NCBI GenBank assembly: GCA_017347465.1
Contig: AP021858.1
Coordinates: 1,940,472-2,004,471, forward strand
DNA length: 64,000 nucleotides
DNA from: Candidatus Nitrosymbiomonas proteolyticus
GTDB taxonomy: Bacteria; Armatimonadota; Fimbriimonadia; Fimbriimonadales; Fimbriimonadaceae
Reading direction: 5' to 3'
The notes below the pieces were generated by a model. It had not been told where the DNA came from. It ran no database searches and was given only the letters and a program-made list of their open reading frames with translations. Of the stretch, positions 33,374 to 42,793 are shown one piece after another. Numbering within the stretch: position 1 is the first letter of the stretch; each line of letters opens with the position of its first letter. The position numbers and the translations under genes were made by a program.

Positions 33374-34279
33374 ATGGAATCGATTCATCCGTCCTTGTTC
33401 GATCGCTTTACCGCGCTCCAAGCCGACCTTTGGCAACAAGTTTCGTTGAGGGTCAGCGAGACTGCCGGCCAAGCCCTCACGATCGGGGGCGAGGTCGAGA
33501 TCAAGCAACTGCCGCTCGATGCGCTCTCCACGCTCGAAGACCCAGTGCTGCTCGTCCGGTTCGCGTTCGGCGATACGCCGGAGAACATGCAGCTCCTTTG
33601 GCTATCCGGCGAAACTGCAAAGCAACTTCTGAAAGCGACGAAAAGCGTCGAGGCCGAGGCGTTCGATGAGAGCCATGTTGGCGAGCTCCGAACCGTGATG
33701 GAATCGATGGTCCAGGGGATTTGCGTCGGGATTACCGACCTGCATGGGAGTCCAGTGGTGGCGACGGGGCTGAGCGTCCGGTTTCAACCGGTTGAAGCTC
33801 CCGAGAACTTCAAGTCCGTCGAGACGATCCTTCATGTTGCGGCACCGATCACGGCGTCCGGAGTCGAAGGGAAGCTGTTTTGGATGCTCGATCCCAGTAC
33901 CTGCGGCTGGATGCTCGGCGACTCCGATGGTCTGGACGCGGGCAGGAGCGAGCCGTTTGGCTCTCTCGAAGCCCCCACATCCTTCGGCGGGTCGTCGATG
34001 GGCGCAGACTCCGCAGGCATCGAACTGCTCCTCGACATCCCACTCGAAATTAGCGTCGAACTCGGACGCCTCAAGATGCTCATCCGCGACGTGCTCGATT
34101 TGGGAACGGGCTCCATTGTCGAAATCGACCGAGCCGCCGGCGAGCCCGTCGACGTGATGGTGAATGGGAGGCTCGTCGCGAAGGGCGAAGTCGTGGTCAT
34201 CGAGGACAACTTCGGCGTTCGCATCACCGAGATCCTGACCCCGCAAGAACGCTTGGAGAAGCTGAACGAGGTTGCGTAA
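33374..34279 (+). CDS. fliY: FliY-like motor switch protein (FliN domain with CheC-like N-terminus)
   Basis: This 301-residue protein ends with a FliN-type SpoA domain (about 225-300), with LLLDIPLEISVELGRLKMLIRD and VVVIEDNFGVRITEIL. The first 190 residues are not in standard FliN (about 100-140 aa). They resemble the CheC/CheX-like domain of FliY, which in Bacillus dephosphorylates CheY-P. The helix DESHVGELRTVMESMVQGI has the spacing of one CheC half-motif, though a second catalytic half is not obvious. It completes the C ring together with FliM and FliG. An ATG with AGGAAAC upstream starts it, and fliO begins one base after its stop. Confidence 0.8.
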   Translation: MESIHPSLFDRFTALQADLWQQVSLRVSETAGQALTIGGEVEIKQLPLDALSTLEDPVLLVRFAFGDTPENMQLLWLSGETAKQLLKATKSVEAEAFDESHVGELRTVMESMVQGICVGITDLHGSPVVATGLSVRFQPVEAPENFKSVETILHVAAPITASGVEGKLFWMLDPSTCGWMLGDSDGLDAGRSEPFGSLEAPTSFGGSSMGADSAGIELLLDIPLEISVELGRLKMLIRDVLDLGTGSIVEIDRAAGEPVDVMVNGRLVAKGEVVVIEDNFGVRITEILTPQERLEKLNEVA

Positions 34280-34280
34280 C

Positions 34281-34787
34281 ATGCGGCTGCAATTCGGTAT
34301 TGCGCTCGCGCTCGCGGCCACCACTCTGGAGGCGGCGGAGCCCCTCTTGGGGACGAAGCAGGACGCGATCTCCCGGCCGATTTCCGGCGTCTCGGCGACG
34401 AGCGGCTTCTACCCCTTGCTCCAGATGTTGATGGCGATCGCGGTCGTGGCGTTTCTGCTGAAGGTGGCCGTTCCGAGACTCGTCGGCAAGTTCAATAAGC
34501 GACTCTCGCCGGTCGATGGGGGTGGGATCGCCGTGAAGGAGGCCGCGACGCTCGCCACAGGGACCTTGTATGTGGTCGAAGTTCGCGGGAAGGCGTTGCT
34601 GCTCAGCGTCAGCGCGCAAGGTGTCTCGTGCCTTGCTGACCTCACTCCGGCGGCGGAATCGCCCGCAACCGAGCCTGCGTTCTTCGATCTCTTGGATCAG
34701 GAGACCGCCCGGACTGCTTCAGAGCCCCGCGATAAGGCGCCGGTCGAAGAAGCCCTCGAAAGGCTCTGCCAACTGACGAGTAGGTAA
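34281..34787 (+). CDS. fliO: Flagellar biosynthesis protein FliO
   Basis: This 168-residue protein has a signal-like N-terminus (1-18), a single membrane helix (about 43-66, LLQMLMAIAVVAFLLKVAVP) and a short cytoplasmic domain with VKEAATLATGTLYVVEVRGKALLLSVS, the FliO core. FliO helps assemble the FliP-FliR export gate. The ATG at 34281 is one base after the upstream stop; an earlier in-frame TTG at 34272 is less likely. The C-terminal part is weakly conserved, as usual. fliP follows after 3 bases. Confidence 0.82.
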   Translation: MRLQFGIALALAATTLEAAEPLLGTKQDAISRPISGVSATSGFYPLLQMLMAIAVVAFLLKVAVPRLVGKFNKRLSPVDGGGIAVKEAATLATGTLYVVEVRGKALLLSVSAQGVSCLADLTPAAESPATEPAFFDLLDQETARTASEPRDKAPVEEALERLCQLTSR

Positions 34788-34790
34788 CCC

Positions 34791-35564
34791 ATGCTTTGTG
34801 TGCATCGCCGCCGCGCCCTCACACGGTTGAGCCTGGCAATTCTGCTGGCGCTTTTGGGTGCGCTGTGCGCCGCACAGCAGGTTCCGATCCCCAAGGTCTC
34901 GATGGAGTTCGGAACCGGCAACAATCCCGAGGAAGTGAGTACGACGCTGAAAATCCTGGCGATGCTCACCGTCCTGAGCCTCGCGCCGGCCATCTTGATG
35001 CTGACTACGGCTTTCACGCGAATTGTGATTGTGCTCAGCTTCCTGCGCCAAGCGATTGGAACGCCTTCGATTCCTCCGAACCAAGTCTTGATCGGCCTGA
35101 GCCTCTTTTTGACGTTCTTCGTGATGGGTCCGACCTACCAACAGATCAACGACGACGCCATTCAGCCCTACTTGTCCAGCTCGGAAGAGCAGAAGATTTC
35201 GTTCGACGAAGCTGTCGAGCGCGCGCAAAAGCCGCTGCGCGAGTTCATGCTGAAGAATACCTACGAGAGCGATCTTCGGCTGTTTCTCGACATGAGGGAG
35301 GAGCGTCCCGACCGAGAGAGCGTCTCGCTACTCGCTCTCATCCCCGCGTTCATTCTAAGCGAGCTGAAGACCGCGTTCATCATCGGCTTCTACCTGTTCA
35401 TTCCGTTCTTGATCGTCGACTTGATCGTCGCCAGCGGGTTGATGAGCATGGGAATGATGATGCTGCCGCCCACCGTCGTCAGCCTCCCGGCCAAGCTGCT
35501 CGTGTTCGTGCTCGCTGACGGCTGGGGGGCGCTGGTTTCGGCGATCTTGCAGGGGTACCGCTAA
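34791..35564 (+). CDS. fliP: Flagellar export gate protein FliP
   Basis: This 257-residue protein has a cleavable signal peptide (about 1-28), as FliP uniquely does, and four membrane helices. Family signatures are MLTTAFTRIVIVLSFLRQAIG, PPNQVLIGLSLFLTFFVMGP and IPAFILSELKTAFIIGFYLFIPFLIVD. Five FliP subunits form the core of the type III export gate with FliQ and FliR. The stop TAA shares its last base with the ATG of fliQ. Confidence 0.97.
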   Translation: MLCVHRRRALTRLSLAILLALLGALCAAQQVPIPKVSMEFGTGNNPEEVSTTLKILAMLTVLSLAPAILMLTTAFTRIVIVLSFLRQAIGTPSIPPNQVLIGLSLFLTFFVMGPTYQQINDDAIQPYLSSSEEQKISFDEAVERAQKPLREFMLKNTYESDLRLFLDMREERPDRESVSLLALIPAFILSELKTAFIIGFYLFIPFLIVDLIVASGLMSMGMMMLPPTVVSLPAKLLVFVLADGWGALVSAILQGYR

Positions 35565-35833
35565 TGGATTCAAAATCCGCGCTCGATCTCGCCCAACACG
35601 GAGTCCAAGTCGCTCTGATGGTGGCCTTGCCTGGGCTCGCCGTAACCCTCTTCATCGGCCTTGCAGTGAGCATCTTTCAAGCGATCACGCAGGTTCATGA
35701 AATGACGCTGACCTTCGTGCCCAAAGTGCTGGGGATCGCAGTCGTGATGGCGTTCTTCGGACACTGGATGCTGCAACAACTCGTGGCGTACATGTTGCTC
35801 TGCTTCGACCACGTAAGCCGGGTCGCGCAATGA
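35564..35833 (+). CDS. fliQ: Flagellar export gate protein FliQ
   Basis: This 89-residue protein has two membrane helices (about 17-40 and 52-75) and the signatures PGLAVTLFIGLAVSIFQAIT and LTFVPKVLGIAVVM. It packs on the outside of the FliP/FliR core. It overlaps fliP by one base and fliR by four, so the three gate subunits are translationally coupled. Confidence 0.96.
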   Translation: MDSKSALDLAQHGVQVALMVALPGLAVTLFIGLAVSIFQAITQVHEMTLTFVPKVLGIAVVMAFFGHWMLQQLVAYMLLCFDHVSRVAQ

Positions 35834-36600
35834 CGTTCGATGAGGCGTTCATTTGGGGCTTCTTCCTCGTGTTCGCCCGGAGCGGGGCGATGTTCCTCAC
35901 GACGCCGTTCTTCAACGCTCAAGCCACTCCCGTCTCGGTCCGGGTCATGGCCGCGCTTGCGGTTTCGGCCTCTCTGACGGTCGCTCTGCGGCCTGCGGGA
36001 GTTCCGATCCCCCCGGACCTTTACGGCATGGCTGCGGCCGTGTTGGTCGAAGTCGTGGCCGGAGTGATGCTCGGCATGTTCGTGAGCCTAGCCCTGGCCG
36101 CCCTTCAAATGGCGGGCGCGTTTCTCGACCTGCAGATCGGCCTGGGCATGAGCCAAGTCATCAACCCTGCTACCGGAGTTCCGGTGACGCTGTTGTCTCA
36201 GTTCAAATACCTTCTCGGACTGGTCGTGCTCCTTGCGAGCGACGGGCACCACGTACTCCTTCGGGCCTTCGCGGCGAGCCTATCGACGATGCCGGCAGCG
36301 TCGGGGCTGAACCTTGCCGACGCCACAAACAGCTTCGTAGCGATGATCGGTGAAATGAGCCTACTTGCCGTTCAGATCGCCGCACCGGTCCTAGCGATCA
36401 TGATCGTGGTCGATGCCGCGTTCGGACTCGTCAACAAGGCGGTCCCTCAGATGCCCGTGATGCTTGTGGGGATGCCCGCGAAAATCTCGCTCGGACTCAT
36501 TGCGGTCTCGGTGACCCTGCCCGTCGTCGTTAGCGGCGTGGGTTCGGGACTCGACGTCGCCTTTCGGCATCTGAGCGAACTGTTCCGAGTTCAGGGATAG
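35830..36600 (+). CDS. fliR: Flagellar export gate protein FliR
   Basis: This 256-residue protein has six or so hydrophobic segments. Recognisable stretches are FARSGAMFLTTPFF, GAFLDLQIGLGMSQVINPATG and FGLVNKAVPQMPVMLVGMPAK, typical of FliR. One copy closes the FliP5-FliR1 helical core of the export gate. The ATG overlaps the fliQ stop by four bases and flhB starts three bases after its end. Confidence 0.95.
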   Translation: MTFDEAFIWGFFLVFARSGAMFLTTPFFNAQATPVSVRVMAALAVSASLTVALRPAGVPIPPDLYGMAAAVLVEVVAGVMLGMFVSLALAALQMAGAFLDLQIGLGMSQVINPATGVPVTLLSQFKYLLGLVVLLASDGHHVLLRAFAASLSTMPAASGLNLADATNSFVAMIGEMSLLAVQIAAPVLAIMIVVDAAFGLVNKAVPQMPVMLVGMPAKISLGLIAVSVTLPVVVSGVGSGLDVAFRHLSELFRVQG

Positions 36601-36603
36601 GCC

Positions 36604-37671
36604 ATGGCAGAAACCGCTCAAGAACGCACCGAAGAAGCCACGCCACGACGCAAGCAGAAGGCCCGACGCAAGGGTACTGTGGCGAGGTCGAGCGACGCGA
36701 CGAACGCCATCGTGATCGTTGTGTTGCTCGGCGTTCTGCCGCTGGTTGGCGCAAACCTTTCGTCTTCGCTGCTTTCAGGAATGCGAAGGAGCCTACTTTC
36801 GATCCCGGAGGCTGCAACCCCCTCGGCAATCTTCAGCTTTGCGATGGATTTTCTCAAGCCTGCTGCGCTTTCGATTGCGCCCGTGATTGGGACGGCGCTT
36901 CTCGTTGGCCTCGCCGCCAACTTCTTGCAGGTGGGGTTCGCTCTCAGCCCAGAGGCTATGGCGCCCAATCTCAACAAGATCAACCCTGCCAGCGGGCTCA
37001 AGCGCCTGTTCTCAAGAAAGAGCCTTGTCGAGGGAGCGAAGGCGATGGCCAAGAGCGGGCTTTTTGCGTTCATCGCGTACAGCGTCGTGCGGTCGGAATG
37101 GAACAACCTGCTCAACCTCTCAGGCCTGCCCGCGCCTGTCGCGATGAGCGTCGTCGGGAGCATTTTGCAGACGATCTTCGTGAGGGTGGCGATCGCTTGG
37201 CTCGTCTTGGCCGCGCTCGACTATCTTTTTCAGCGCAAAGAGGTCGATAAGGAACTTCGCATGACCAAGCAAGAGCTACGCGAAGAGATGAAGGAGATGG
37301 AGCAGTCCCCTGAGTTGAGAGCGGCGATGGCGAGTCGAAGACGGAAGCTATCGAAGGGAAGGATGATGGAATCCGTCAAGACGGCGGATGTGGTAGTGAC
37401 CAACCCGACTCACTATGCCGTTGCGATCCGATATGACCGGTCGTCGATGCACGCGCCCAAAGTGGTCGCCAAGGGCGTCGATTATCTCGCGCTTCGCATC
37501 CGCGAGACCGCCGCAGAGCATAAGGTCCCGATCTTGCCGAACCCACCGCTGGCCCGTCAGCTGTATAAGAAATGCGAGGTCGACGACTTCGTCCCCCGCG
37601 AGCTGTTTCAGGCCGTCGCAGAAGTTCTCGCGCACGTCTATACGACCTTGCGAAAGGTCCGGCTGGCGTAG
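36604..37671 (+). CDS. flhB: Flagellar export switch protein FlhB
   Basis: This 355-residue protein has four membrane helices in its first 210 residues and a cytoplasmic domain with the self-cleavage site NPTH (N267-P268) in VVVTNPTHYAVAIRY. Cleavage there switches export from rod/hook to filament substrates. The N-terminus TEEATPRRKQKARRKGTVARS is the conserved basic start. It ends the visible operon. flhA, which often follows, is not here: the next gene is on the opposite strand. Confidence 0.97.
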   Translation: MAETAQERTEEATPRRKQKARRKGTVARSSDATNAIVIVVLLGVLPLVGANLSSSLLSGMRRSLLSIPEAATPSAIFSFAMDFLKPAALSIAPVIGTALLVGLAANFLQVGFALSPEAMAPNLNKINPASGLKRLFSRKSLVEGAKAMAKSGLFAFIAYSVVRSEWNNLLNLSGLPAPVAMSVVGSILQTIFVRVAIAWLVLAALDYLFQRKEVDKELRMTKQELREEMKEMEQSPELRAAMASRRRKLSKGRMMESVKTADVVVTNPTHYAVAIRYDRSSMHAPKVVAKGVDYLALRIRETAAEHKVPILPNPPLARQLYKKCEVDDFVPRELFQAVAEVLAHVYTTLRKVRLA

Positions 37672-37689
37672 CTGAACCTGGGTTGCCGA

Positions 37690-38601
37690 TCAGTTGTTCG
37701 GAGCGCCGGCGTTAATCCAAGCCACCATTAAGTCGATTTGGGCTTGCGGCAGGGGCGGGCGGCCCTGAGGCATCCGAACGGCGGTTTGTCCCCGCACCGA
37801 GCGTACTATGGCGCTCGCGTCGGCGTTCTTGGGCACGACCGCCTTCATCACGCCCTCATACGTCGAAAAGTCATACCCGCCCGAAAGCGAGGTGGCGCTG
37901 TGGCACGGCATGCACGATCGGTTGATGAGGGCCATCACTTGCTGAAAGGTCGCCGAGCCGGCCGCAGGGGCTTCGAGCTTCTTCGCGCCTTCGGGAGCGA
38001 CGAATTTGAAACGGTCGGGCTTCGGAGGCTCTGTGCCAACTTCGATCTCGGTCGCGATCACCACGGCGTCGGTCTTCGCGTTCTTGATCTGCATCCCGCG
38101 GGCGACGCCCAACTTATTGTCGAGGTACATCGTAATCGAGCTTGCCTGGTCGGCTCGTTCGATCGTGAATTCAGTGACGACGTTGCCCTTGATGTTGCGA
38201 GTGGAGCCTGGCCTAGCCGCCTTGAAGAGCTTTCCATCCTCCAGGAAGAAGCTCGCCCAAGCCCAGTAGGGGTCTTGCAGGCATTGAGTCGTCAGGGCGC
38301 TCGCATCCTGTGGGGCCTCGGAATAGGCGTTGTCGGCCTTCTTGTATTCGAACACGGTCGTTCCGTCTGCAAGGACATAGCCGGTCGGCCCTTCGATTCG
38401 GAGGAGTCCCGGCTTGGCGTATTCGAGAAGGACCGTATACGGTGCTCCGCCCGTCGGTAAGACGCTCAAACTCAGGCGCAGAGTCTGGGCCTTCTTCATC
38501 GCCTGAACGTGGCCGGCCAACTGAGGGGGCAGCGCTGCCTGCCATGCCCAACCTACAACGAAAAGGGACGCGAGCGCGATCCCTCCGAGAACCCTATTCA
38601 T
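37690..38601 (-). CDS. Secreted LolA-like protein fused to a cytochrome c-type domain
   Basis: This 303-residue protein has a signal peptide (about 1-20). Residues 25-215 resemble LolA/LolB-like sheets that bind lipid (LRLSLSVLPTGGAPYTVLLEYAKPG split by strands, VTEFTIERADQ). Residues 225-303 are a small haem domain with the single motif CMPCH and later RMPQGRPPLP, whose methionine is a candidate axial ligand, ending MVAWINAGAPNN. The latter matches the planctomycete-type cytochrome c domain. The ATG at 38601 has TATACT 7 bases upstream. A role in lipoprotein handling or periplasmic electron transfer is possible; nothing nearby decides it. Confidence 0.7.
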   Translation of the reverse strand: MNRVLGGIALASLFVVGWAWQAALPPQLAGHVQAMKKAQTLRLSLSVLPTGGAPYTVLLEYAKPGLLRIEGPTGYVLADGTTVFEYKKADNAYSEAPQDASALTTQCLQDPYWAWASFFLEDGKLFKAARPGSTRNIKGNVVTEFTIERADQASSITMYLDNKLGVARGMQIKNAKTDAVVIATEIEVGTEPPKPDRFKFVAPEGAKKLEAPAAGSATFQQVMALINRSCMPCHSATSLSGGYDFSTYEGVMKAVVPKNADASAIVRSVRGQTAVRMPQGRPPLPQAQIDLMVAWINAGAPNN

Positions 38602-38608
38602 ACGAGAG

Positions 38609-38614
38609 AGTATA
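38609..38614 (-). promoter_or_regulatory. -10-like box (TATACT) directly before an ATG start
   Basis: On the minus strand TATACT ends 7 bases before the ATG at 38601, with CTCTCGT between and no Shine-Dalgarno. It is the best -10 match of the series. Confidence 0.5.
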
Positions 38615-38713
38615 CGAAGTTGGGGGTACAAGTAGTTACAGGAAGGAACGCGAATCACTCCGTATCAAGGATTCAAGGCGACATGCTGCGGCCCAAACGG
38701 GTAACTAGGGCTC

Positions 38714-39142
38714 ATGCGAATCGCCGTGGCCTCCGATCATGCCGGCTTCCAGTATAAGACCCGCCTAACCGCGCTCTTGAGGGAAATGGGGCACTCTGTC
38801 GTTGACTTCGGAACGGACTCGGAGGAGGCGTGCGATTATCCCGAGTTTGTCCGCCCCGCCGCAGAGTCATTGGCTCAGGGCGCCGTCGATCGAGCGATCG
38901 TCCTGGGAGGTTCGGGCAACGGGGAAGCGATGATGGCCAACCGCTTCAAGGGCGTGCGCTGCGCGTTGTGTTGGAGCCTGGAGAGCGCCGAACTCTCCCG
39001 AAGGCACAACGACGCCAACGCGCTTTCCTTGGGAGAGCGGCTCTTGGATTGGGACTTGGTGGAGAGGATGGTGCGCGCGTGGCTTGAGACCCCCTTCGAC
39101 GGAGGTCGCCACCAGCGCCGAATCGACCTTCTCGACGCCTAG
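38714..39142 (+). CDS. rpiB: Ribose-5-phosphate isomerase B
   Basis: This 142-residue protein interconverts ribose 5-phosphate and ribulose 5-phosphate. The N-terminus RIAVASDHAGFQYK carries the phosphate-binding SDHAG. The active-site loop reads LGGSGNGEA, the form seen in actinobacterial RpiB where a glutamate acts as base, and not the cysteine-containing CGTGIG of the E. coli type. RRHNDANALSLGERL is the second signature. It is convergent with smc, overlapping its end by four bases. Confidence 0.9.
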   Translation: MRIAVASDHAGFQYKTRLTALLREMGHSVVDFGTDSEEACDYPEFVRPAAESLAQGAVDRAIVLGGSGNGEAMMANRFKGVRCALCWSLESAELSRRHNDANALSLGERLLDWDLVERMVRAWLETPFDGGRHQRRIDLLDA

Positions 39143-42100
39143 CCGTTCGACCGCGTCGGAGTGTATGCTTCTACGGCGACGATCGCTTTTGGGAGTTCGG
39201 TCGGGCGACGCCGAACGTCGTCGAAGCCTTCGGGGAGCCTTGCGGGAAGTACCACAGAGACTCCAGGTTCGGTCATCGTGACGCCCAACCAGACGGGCGC
39301 GCCCTCGATGGTGGTCGCGTTGTGGGTGATCACGATGAACTGGCACCGATCGGCGAACTCCCGCAGAAGATCGGTAAATCGTTCTACGTTGCGTCCGTCG
39401 AGGGGTGCATCGACCTCGTCGAGAATCACGAGCGGGCTTGGCTTCACCTGTAGCAACGAGAACAGAAAGGTCGTCGCGCAAAGGGACCTCTCGCCGCCGC
39501 TGAGCAGGTCCAGTTTCTGCCTCTTCTTTCCGGGCAACGTGACGTCGATTTCGATCCCCGTTTCGAGGAGGTTTTCGGGGTCGGTGAGCCTGAGTTCCCC
39601 CTTACCGCCTGGAAACAGCCGCCCGAAAAGCGTACTGAAGGCCGCCTGAACCTTTTCGAACGTGGAGCGGAATCTCTCACGGGTCTGAAGGTCCAACTCG
39701 CGAATGGTGGATTCGACTTCTGCGATGCCCGTGAGGATGTCTTCGCTCTGCGCGGTGAGTTCCTGAAACCTCTCTTCGAGCCGATCGAACGCCTCAATCG
39801 CGCCCAAATTGACTTCGCCCATCGCCTTAAGCTCGCGCCGAAGCCGAGCGACCAAGGCCGCCGCGTTCGGCGGGACCTCGGTCTCGGCGGCGACTCGCCT
39901 TGCCTCGACTTCATCGATCCCGTACTCCTCCAAGAGCCTCTGGTGGGCGGCCGCGCGCCTTCCTTCAGCCTTCGCCTTGGAAAGCTCCTCGGCATGGGCT
40001 CGTTCGGCGGCCTCTTGAGCGGCCCATCGGGCTTGTTTGGCCTTGGCTTGGAGGTCGAGCGATTGGGCGATGGACGACTGTCTTGACTCCTGCGCATGCT
40101 GAAGTTTCGCCGAAACGTCCTCCCGGAGCCGCGAGAGCGAGTCTCGACGGGAGTGGCTTTCCTTGATCTCCTTGCGTGTTTGCTCCCGTTCGGGCCCGAC
40201 CTTGCTGAGTTTGGATTGGCTGTAGGTTTGGGCTTCTTGGGCGCGCTTGAGGCGATGATCGGCCTGCTTCACCCGCTCCTCAAGGCTTACGACCGCTTGC
40301 TCCGCATCGCTGATCCTTCGTTCGGCTACGTCGGCGTCGGCCGATCTCTCCGAGAACTGGCGCAGCAGCGCGTCGCGCTCGGATTGAAGCGCATCGACTT
40401 GGGGAAGTTCGGCAGTCTGGGCCGTCGACTTCTCCAGACGAAGGATCTCGGCTTCGAGTCGCGCCGCTGATTTCTGAGTCGCCTGGAACTCCTGCTCCAG
40501 GTTGTGCCGCCACTCCTCAGCCTCCTTGGCCCGCTCGGCCAGTGCCATCAGCTTGGCCTCCGCCTTGCCCGCGGAATTCCGAAGGGCAGTAAGTTCGTCG
40601 CTTAGCTTGCGCTTTTCCGATGCCATCTGAGCGACGTCCTCGGCGATTCGCGAAATCTCAAGCTCTGCCTGAGCCAAATCTGCGCGCCGCTGAACGATCC
40701 CCGCCCCCTGGCGAGCCTGAATTCCTCCGGTGACGCTGCCCTTGCGGTGGACCACCTCACCATCGAGACTTACGATCCGTCTCCAACCCGTGGTCTTGGC
40801 GAGGGTGAGAGCGGTATCGAGGTTGTCGACGACGATGACGTCACCGAGGAGGGTTTCGATTGCGGGCAGGTGCTCAGGCCGACATTGCACGAGTTCACTG
40901 GCCAGCCCGAGGACTCCCGGTCGTCGCAGGAGCTGCTCCATCTCCCGCGAGGTGGGGCGCGGCCTCATGAGGGTGATCGGCAAGAAAGTCGCCCTGCCGG
41001 CCCGGTTGCGCTTCAAATACTCGATGGCGGCCTTAGCCTCAGCTTCTGAGGGAACGATCAGGTCGTGTACGCTGCTGCCAAGCGCCCGTTCGATAGCGAG
41101 AGCGTGCTCGGGTCTTGCGATGAGAGACTCGCCCACCGAATCGAACGAGCCCGGAAGCTTGCCTTTGCTTTGCGCCTCCAGAACCGCCCTGGGGCCTTCG
41201 TGGAGCCCCTCATGCGTCGCCAGCGTGGCCTCAATACCGCGTCGAGTGCCCTCCAGCTCCGCCTGGCGCGAGAGAAGCTTGCTTTCTTTCTCGGTAGATT
41301 GATGCAAGGATGCCGCGATGCTCTTGAGGTTCAATTGGAGTTCAGAGAGTCCCTTTCGCTCCGCCGCAAGTTTGTTCTGGGCCGCATCGCGGTCTTTCGT
41401 GGCCTTTTCCAGTTCCTTTTCCAGTTCAGGAAGCGACTCTACGATGCCCCGCAATTCCCTCGATGCTTCGTCGAACCTCTCCCGCCTGTGCTCCTGCTCG
41501 ATCTGTTGTTTGAGCGCGCGGGCGTGCTCGTCGCGAGCGGATTGCAGCTTGGCCTCGATCGCCTTCAGTCCTTCGGCCAGTTTCCGAGCCTCTTGTCCTG
41601 CGCCCGCGCACTCGACTCGAACTCGCTCTAACTCCGCTTTCGCCGCCGCAAGTTCGGCCTCTGCAACCGAAAGCTCCTGCGTGGACTCTCGGATTCGTTG
41701 GTCTACGGCGTCGGTGTCTTGAAAGAGGGTCGTTTCCAGTTGATCGAGAGATTCGAGGCGCTGCTCGCCCAGCTTGATCGCCGACTCCGCCCGCTCATAC
41801 TCCGTGAGCACCTCGCTCTGCCTTTCGCGCAGACCCTCCATGGCGCTTTCCAACTCGGATATCCGCTCCGAGACCTTGGCTGCCTGAGCCTCCAGCGCCG
41901 CCACCTCCTTGGCTTCGGAGGCCGCAAGGTCCTGCGCGGCGCGGAGGTTCGCTTGCCTTCGGTCGATTTCCAGCGATGCGGCGTCGAGTTCGTGGGCGAG
42001 TTGGGCCACCTCGACCGCCCTCAAACTCCTCTGGACTTCCCGATACTGAAGAGCGTCCTTGGCCTGCTCGCGCAAGGGTTCGCGCTGCCGCCCCACCTCG

Positions 42101-42687
42101 GAGAGGATGTCCTCGACACGTTGGAGGTGCGCTTCCGCCGACGAAAGGCGCCGCAAAGCGTCCAGCTTCCTCGCCCGGTACCTCTGAACTCCGGCCGCCT
42201 CGTCCAACCAGTTTCGGCGATCGTCCGGCGACGCTGCGAGCGCCTGGTCGATGTCCTTTTGCCCGACGATCGCATACCCAGATCGGCCCAGCCCGCTGTC
42301 CGCCATCAGTTCGGCGACGTCCTTCAATCGGCAGGTCCGCCGGTTGATCTGGTACTGGCTGTTTCCGCTTCGGTCGATTCGTCGGGTGACCGAGACCTCG
42401 CTCGTAGGCACAGGAAGCGCTCCATCCTCGTTGTCGAAAAGGAGCATGACCTCGGCAAATCCCAGCGGTTTCCGCTTGTTGCTCCCGTTGAAAATCACGT
42501 CTTGCCCGATCTCGGCGCGCAGGTGCTTGGGGTTGCCCTCTCCAAGGGCCCACAAGATCGCGTCGACCAGGTTCGACTTGCCGCAACCGTTCGGGCCGAC
42601 AACCGCGATGACGTCTCCTTCGACGTCGATCTCGGTCTTGTCGGCAAACGTCTTGAACCCTATCAGGCGGATGCTCTTGAGACGCAT
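39139..42687 (-). CDS. smc: Chromosome segregation ATPase SMC
   Basis: This 1182-residue protein has the full SMC layout: N-terminal head with Walker A GPNGCGKSN (K37), the Q-loop region, coiled coil (about 160-500), hinge (about 505-670) with the glycine-rich turn KGSVTGGIQ, a second coiled coil, and the C-terminal head with the signature LSGGERSL and Walker B LVILDEVDAPLD. SMC with ScpA and ScpB loads at parS and aligns chromosome arms. scpA and scpB are not adjacent. The start ATG at 42687 is followed by RLKSIRLIGFKTFADKT, the canonical first strand. A flavin-reductase gene lies upstream on the same strand. Confidence 0.97.
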   Translation of the reverse strand: MRLKSIRLIGFKTFADKTEIDVEGDVIAVVGPNGCGKSNLVDAILWALGEGNPKHLRAEIGQDVIFNGSNKRKPLGFAEVMLLFDNEDGALPVPTSEVSVTRRIDRSGNSQYQINRRTCRLKDVAELMADSGLGRSGYAIVGQKDIDQALAASPDDRRNWLDEAAGVQRYRARKLDALRRLSSAEAHLQRVEDILSEVGRQREPLREQAKDALQYREVQRSLRAVEVAQLAHELDAASLEIDRRQANLRAAQDLAASEAKEVAALEAQAAKVSERISELESAMEGLRERQSEVLTEYERAESAIKLGEQRLESLDQLETTLFQDTDAVDQRIRESTQELSVAEAELAAAKAELERVRVECAGAGQEARKLAEGLKAIEAKLQSARDEHARALKQQIEQEHRRERFDEASRELRGIVESLPELEKELEKATKDRDAAQNKLAAERKGLSELQLNLKSIAASLHQSTEKESKLLSRQAELEGTRRGIEATLATHEGLHEGPRAVLEAQSKGKLPGSFDSVGESLIARPEHALAIERALGSSVHDLIVPSEAEAKAAIEYLKRNRAGRATFLPITLMRPRPTSREMEQLLRRPGVLGLASELVQCRPEHLPAIETLLGDVIVVDNLDTALTLAKTTGWRRIVSLDGEVVHRKGSVTGGIQARQGAGIVQRRADLAQAELEISRIAEDVAQMASEKRKLSDELTALRNSAGKAEAKLMALAERAKEAEEWRHNLEQEFQATQKSAARLEAEILRLEKSTAQTAELPQVDALQSERDALLRQFSERSADADVAERRISDAEQAVVSLEERVKQADHRLKRAQEAQTYSQSKLSKVGPEREQTRKEIKESHSRRDSLSRLREDVSAKLQHAQESRQSSIAQSLDLQAKAKQARWAAQEAAERAHAEELSKAKAEGRRAAAHQRLLEEYGIDEVEARRVAAETEVPPNAAALVARLRRELKAMGEVNLGAIEAFDRLEERFQELTAQSEDILTGIAEVESTIRELDLQTRERFRSTFEKVQAAFSTLFGRLFPGGKGELRLTDPENLLETGIEIDVTLPGKKRQKLDLLSGGERSLCATTFLFSLLQVKPSPLVILDEVDAPLDGRNVERFTDLLREFADRCQFIVITHNATTIEGAPVWLGVTMTEPGVSVVLPARLPEGFDDVRRRPTELPKAIVAVEAYTPTRSNG

Positions 42688-42793
42688 GGCGGATCAGCCG
42701 GGCAAGCAGAGGCTATGCTGAACAGTGTAGCGGAAACAAAGACGTTGCGGAGCCGATTCCGGATGCTCGGTGAGGTGGAAGCAGGCAAAGACC

